Notes under the pieces: generated by a model
Database searches by the model: none
What the model was told of the DNA's origin: nothing
Seen by the model: the letters and a program-made list of their open reading frames with translations, nothing else
Assembly: GCA_017883385.1 (NCBI GenBank)
Contig: JADGNQ010000002.1
Span: forward strand, 62,001 to 126,000
DNA: 64,000 bases
Direction of reading: 5' to 3'
From: Candidatus Sulfotelmatobacter sp.
GTDB lineage: Bacteria; Acidobacteriota; Terriglobia; Terriglobales; Acidobacteriaceae
Made by a program: the position numbers and the translations under genes
Part shown: piece after piece, positions 60,874-64,000 of the stretch
Layout of the letters: each line of letters begins with the position of its first letter
How positions within the stretch are numbered: position 1 is the stretch's first letter

Positions 60874-63096
60874 TCATGGGGATGGCTTGGCTAACTCTAC
60901 CTCAACCAAGACGGAATAAAACGTAGCCGAGTTGCCCATGTCAGTAAGTTTTTCTGAAGTCAGGCTGTTGATGCTCTGGAAACCAGGGGTCATTTTGGCC
61001 CAATTAAGGGTCGCGGAGACGACTCCCGGCTGAACTTTGCCGTCAACCCGCGCCCGCAGCAGAATGTCACCCCGACGGTTGAAAACGCGCACCCTGTCGC
61101 CGTCGGCGATGCCGCGCGGCCGAGCGTCGTCCGCACAAATCTCCAGCAAGCCTGGCTCCTCCATTTCCTGAACGGAAGGCAAGTTCGTAAAAGTGGAATT
61201 CAGGAAGTTGTCCGCCTTGCGGGCCAGCAGTTCCAGAGGGAGTGCTTTTCCTTGCCCACCATGCCGCGACTCCGAAGGCGGTGTGAAATCGCACACAGGA
61301 TCGAGCCCCTGTGCCTTGAGATCTTCACTGTAAAGCTCTGCCTTGCCCGAAGGCGTGCGGAATTGGCCGTGAGCAAACGGAAGAAACGGAGCTGGTTGTG
61401 TGAAAGTGCCGGGTGTGGGACCGGGTCTTTGACCCGGTCGTGCGGAGCAAAGCTCCGCTGCATCGTTGTCAGACGCCGAATCCTCAAAGTTGAACCGCAC
61501 GGGCCCCCGTTCGAGCCGCTCGCGGCTGATCCCATCCAGCCAAGGATCCGTCGACTCTAGCGCCGTGTCGATCATCTCGTCGACCGTCTCGCGGAAGCAA
61601 TCTTCTTCGAATCCCATCTTTTGCGCCAACGCGCGGAAGACTTCGACATTTGAGCGGCATTCTCCCAGCGGCGGAATCGCCTGATTCGACACCTGCAAAT
61701 AATAGTGGCCGTAGCCCTTCTGCAGATCCTTGTGCTCGAAGAACGTCGTCGCCGGCAACAGAATGTCGGCGTAGTCAGTCGTATCGGTGAAAAATTGCTC
61801 GTGCACCACGGTGAAGAGATCGGGCCTCTGCAGGCCGCGAACGACATCGTTATGCTGGGGACAAACCGCCGCCGGATTGGAGTTATAGACGAACAGCGCC
61901 TTGACCGGCGGATCATTCTGCGTATTGAGCACGCTGCCCAGTTCGACCATATTGATGGTGCGAGCCTCGCGTCCCAGCGCGCTCTTCATCAAGTCCGGAC
62001 GCTTCAACGCCGCGGCATTGAGATCGACCGCGCCGCTAAGGGACATTTGCAGCCCACCGCCGACTTCCTTCCACGACCCCGTGATGCAGGGGAGCATGGC
62101 AACGGTGCGCGTCGCCATCCCGCCGTGCTCGGAGCGCTGCACACCGTAATTCAGGCGGATCACCGACGGTCTTACGGTCGCGTATTCGTGCGCCAGCTTG
62201 CGAATGTCCGCAGCGGCGATTCCGGTCCAGTGCGCCACGCGCTCGGGCGGATACTCTTTCACCTTCTCCTGTAGTTGCTCAAAGCCGAGGGTGTATTTTG
62301 AAACGTAGTCGGCGTCGTGAAGATTTTCGCCGATGATCACATGCATTATGCCCAGGGCCAGGGCTGCATCCGTACCCGGATTGATGGGCAGGTACCAGTC
62401 GGCGCACTCCGCGGTCCGCGTGCGGTAAGGATCAATCACCACCAGCTTCGCACCGTTCCGCCGTGCCTCAACGATGAACGGCCACAAGTGCACGTTGTTA
62501 CCGTGAATGTTGGACGCCCAGGCAATGATGTATTTGGAATGACGGAACTGCTCCGGTTCCGTGCCGAGTTTCACGCCTAAAACCGACTTCAGCCCGGCTT
62601 CGCCAGCCGCCGAGCAAATCGTCCGATCGAGTTGCGAAGCCCCCAAGCGGTGGAAAAATCTGCGATCCATCGAGGCGCCATTCAGCGCGCCTAGGGTCCC
62701 ACCGTACGAATAAGGCAGGATCGCCTCGCTACCGAACTCCGACGCAACAGCGCGAAAGCGCGCTGCGATCTCGTCCAGCGCCTCATCCCACGAAATGCGC
62801 CGCCAGGTGGACTCAGGTTGTGTGGGGACAGCCGCCATCGGCTGTCCATGCGGAGCGAAGCTACGCTGCTCCGCCGCTGGCCCCTTCGCCGCAATCCTCC
62901 GCATCGGGTACAGTACTCGATCCGGCGAATACACTCGGTCGAGATACTTCGCCACCTTTGCGCATAGAAACCCGCGCGTCACCGGGTGCTCCGGATCGCC
63001 CTGGATCCTTGTCGCCCTGCCTTCCTCCACGGTAATCAGCACGCCGCAGGCATCGGGGCAGTCGTGCGGACACGCGGCATGGACGACCTGTTTCAT
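60874..63096 (-). CDS. Molybdopterin oxidoreductase (formate-dehydrogenase-like) with two repeat-encoded insertions
   Basis: 740 residues from ATG 63096; the longer frame to 63459 overlaps the promoter and has no family character. A [4Fe-4S] domain is at the N-terminus: ACPHDCPDACG (Cys9, Cys13, Cys17) and GFLCAK (Cys45). The molybdenum ligand is probably Cys161 in DRTICSAAGEAG. WASNIHGNNVHLWPF and VIDPYRTRTAECADWYLPI bind the cofactor, and the C-terminal domain (IADGDRVRVFNRRGDILLRA) closes it. There is no Tat signal, so it is cytoplasmic and probably soluble. Residues about 72-97 and 541-569 are extra segments encoded by palindromic repeats. No electron-transfer partner gene is adjacent. 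The substrate is unknown. Confidence 0.9.
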   Translation of the reverse strand: MKQVVHAACPHDCPDACGVLITVEEGRATRIQGDPEHPVTRGFLCAKVAKYLDRVYSPDRVLYPMRRIAAKGPAAEQRSFAPHGQPMAAVPTQPESTWRRISWDEALDEIAARFRAVASEFGSEAILPYSYGGTLGALNGASMDRRFFHRLGASQLDRTICSAAGEAGLKSVLGVKLGTEPEQFRHSKYIIAWASNIHGNNVHLWPFIVEARRNGAKLVVIDPYRTRTAECADWYLPINPGTDAALALGIMHVIIGENLHDADYVSKYTLGFEQLQEKVKEYPPERVAHWTGIAAADIRKLAHEYATVRPSVIRLNYGVQRSEHGGMATRTVAMLPCITGSWKEVGGGLQMSLSGAVDLNAAALKRPDLMKSALGREARTINMVELGSVLNTQNDPPVKALFVYNSNPAAVCPQHNDVVRGLQRPDLFTVVHEQFFTDTTDYADILLPATTFFEHKDLQKGYGHYYLQVSNQAIPPLGECRSNVEVFRALAQKMGFEEDCFRETVDEMIDTALESTDPWLDGISRERLERGPVRFNFEDSASDNDAAELCSARPGQRPGPTPGTFTQPAPFLPFAHGQFRTPSGKAELYSEDLKAQGLDPVCDFTPPSESRHGGQGKALPLELLARKADNFLNSTFTNLPSVQEMEEPGLLEICADDARPRGIADGDRVRVFNRRGDILLRARVDGKVQPGVVSATLNWAKMTPGFQSINSLTSEKLTDMGNSATFYSVLVEVELAKPSP
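61414..61465. repeat. Palindromic repeat inside the molybdopterin oxidoreductase gene, copy 2
   Basis: GTGTGGG is followed by a hairpin GACCGGGT-5 bases-ACCCGGTC (61419-61439) and a second hairpin GCGGAGC-AAA-GCTCCGC (61442-61458). The 25 bases at 61441-61465 match copy 1 (62849-62873) at 21 positions. It is translated within the gene as DNDAAELCSARPGQRPGP. Confidence 0.75.
62821..62874. repeat. Palindromic repeat inside the molybdopterin oxidoreductase gene, copy 1
   Basis: TGTGGG is followed by a hairpin GGACAGCCG-CCAT-CGGCTGTCC (62826-62847) and a second one GCGGAGC-11 bases-GCTCCGC (62850-62874). The first hairpin is shared with the copy at 54639-54660, the second with the copy at 61441-61465. 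It is translated as AAEQRSFAPHGQPMAAVPTQ. Confidence 0.75.
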
Positions 63097-63102
63097 CGTC
63101 TG

Positions 63103-63108
63103 ATTATA
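63103..63108 (-). promoter_or_regulatory. -10 box of the molybdopterin oxidoreductase gene
   Basis: A perfect TATAAT on the minus strand lies six bases before the ATG, so the mRNA should begin at the start codon. No good -35 box is seen. Confidence 0.55.
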
Positions 63109-63180
63109 CGTTGCTTTTCCCGCGCGGGAGACTCGGCGGACACGGTGCACGCCCCCCGTACCCAGCAACTTCACATGCAC

Positions 63181-63209
63181 TTGACAGGAACATCGAAGGA
63201 GCCTAAGGT
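63181..63209 (+). promoter_or_regulatory. Promoter of the sugar-binding-protein gene
   Basis: A perfect TTGACA (63181-63186), a 17-base spacer and TAAGGT (63204-63209), about 55 bases before the ATG at 63265. An in-frame TAA at 63217 shows that the coding region starts after it. Confidence 0.45.
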
Positions 63210-63264
63210 CGGCCAATAATCCAAGCGGTTGCAGTCCGGAGTTTTGCGGAGATTCCAGATAACG

Positions 63265-64000
63265 ATGCGGCCAGTGACCATTGCGGTCATTCCTCAGGGT
63301 TCCCTTCAACGATACTGGCAAGCGATCCATGCCGGCGCACTCAAAGCCGCTTCCGACCTCGTCGGGCAAGGGTCCGCGGTCCAGATTGCCTGGAAGGCTC
63401 CCGTGCGCGAAGACGACCGCGACGAACAAGCCAGAATCGTAGAAGGATTCGTTCGGCAAGGAGTAGAGGGCATCGTTCTCGCTCCCTTTGATTCTCGCGC
63501 GCTTGTCGGACCAGTCGAAGCAGCTGCCCGTGCCGGCATCCCAACCATCGTCGTGGACTCAGCGCTTGAAACCCCGCAAATCGTGAGTTTCATTGCCACC
63601 GACAACCGGAAAGGCGGCACCCTGGCTGCGGATCGCATGGCCGAGGTGCTTGGCGGTCCGGGCAGCGTTCTCTTGTTACGCTACCAGGAAGGATCGGCGA
63701 GTACCGAGGAGCGGGAGAAAGGCTTCGCTCAGCGACTGCGCCAGGCCTACCCCCACATCCAACTGATTGTTTCCACGGAATACGCGGGAGCCACCCGCGA
63801 GAGCGCAAGAAAGCTCGGAGAAGGGCTCCTGGTGCGGCACGGAAGCGACCTGCGTGGCGTCTTCACACCCAACGAGTCCACCACTGCCGGCATGCTGTTG
63901 GCACTCAGCGGCGCTCACAAGGCGGGAAAGATCACTCTGGTTGGATTCGATACCAGCGACGTCTACGTCGACTCGCTGCGCCACAAACAGCTTCATGGAC
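63265..64000 (+). CDS. Periplasmic-binding-protein-type sugar-binding domain (3' end outside window)
   Basis: At least 245 residues, open to the window edge. The sequence MRPVTIAVIPQGSLQRYWQA, IHAGALKAASDL, VEGIVLAPFDSRALVGPVEA, PTIVVDSALETPQIVSFIAT, DNRKGGTLAADRMAEVLGG, LRGVFTPNESTTAGMLLAL and KITLVGFDTSDVYVDSL follows the RbsB/LacI-type periplasmic-binding fold (Peripla_BP_4), which binds pentoses, hexoses or autoinducer-like sugars. There is no signal peptide: the binding fold starts at residue 4. TTG starts at 63229 and 63244 would not add one. It may therefore be a cytoplasmic sensor, the first domain of a larger protein, or an exported protein with an unusual signal. Divergent from the molybdopterin oxidoreductase gene. 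Confidence 0.85.
   Translation, partial: MRPVTIAVIPQGSLQRYWQAIHAGALKAASDLVGQGSAVQIAWKAPVREDDRDEQARIVEGFVRQGVEGIVLAPFDSRALVGPVEAAARAGIPTIVVDSALETPQIVSFIATDNRKGGTLAADRMAEVLGGPGSVLLLRYQEGSASTEEREKGFAQRLRQAYPHIQLIVSTEYAGATRESARKLGEGLLVRHGSDLRGVFTPNESTTAGMLLALSGAHKAGKITLVGFDTSDVYVDSLRHKQLHG

Overview
The window looks like chromosomal DNA of a soil-type Acidobacteriota, most likely class Terriglobia. The gene families point there: very large Oar-like TonB-dependent receptors with an N-terminal carboxypeptidase-regulatory domain (three copies), a VWFA-related protein of the type first named in Acidobacteria, a trio of FG-GAP/ASPIC proteins, many TPR proteins and HpnI-like glycosyltransferases. Base composition is moderately GC-rich and even. 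I see no tRNA, CRISPR array, transposase or prophage. The assignment comes from protein families only.

Layout. 1-9.1 kb: 3' part of a PAS histidine kinase/receiver hybrid, a GT39-type membrane glycosyltransferase, two convergent HpnI-like lipid glycosyltransferases, two MacB-type ABC permeases and, divergent from them, the RNase P RNA gene. 9.4-13.2 kb: an apparent osmolyte operon of trehalose synthase, a GT-A glycosyltransferase and a small MscS-like membrane protein. 13.4-39.0 kb: a glycan-utilisation locus arranged around a LacI-type regulator. The minus arm is TonB receptor, TPR protein, Tat-exported phosphatase-like enzyme, unknown protein and GH2 enzyme. The plus arm is lacI followed by an FG-GAP/ASPIC/redoxin/TPR fusion, a TPR protein, two more FG-GAP/ASPIC proteins, a zinc alcohol dehydrogenase and an SDR oxidoreductase, with several stop/start overlaps. 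A GH97 glycosidase closes the locus. 39.4-49 kb: a Spy-like periplasmic protein, a receptor-like protein in which a glycine-rich segment occupies most of the plug region, a VWFA protein, and another TonB receptor. 49-64 kb: housekeeping and envelope genes (small basic protein, GT4, glyA, GNAT, alpha/beta hydrolase, BrnT/BrnA, alr, TonB-type transducer, Skp/OmpH, bamA), a molybdopterin oxidoreductase and the start of a sugar-binding-protein gene.

How the parts may work together. In the central locus the TonB receptor would import a glycan that is cut by the exported GH2 and GH97 enzymes. The three seven-bladed ASPIC proteins and TPR proteins could bind or process it outside the cytoplasm, the two dehydrogenases would oxidise a released sugar or polyol, and the LacI protein would control both arms through an operator candidate between the divergent promoters. 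This is inference from gene content and order.

Most unusual signals: (1) a modular double-hairpin repeat lies inside the molybdopterin oxidoreductase gene twice, read in two different frames and open in both, with a related copy between brnA and alr; (2) the ASPIC/TPR locus, including a redoxin domain that has lost one of its two active-site cysteines and an SDR whose catalytic Lys is Arg; (3) the glycine-rich, plug-poor receptor-like protein; (4) several TATAAT boxes so close to start codons that the transcripts should be leaderless or nearly so.
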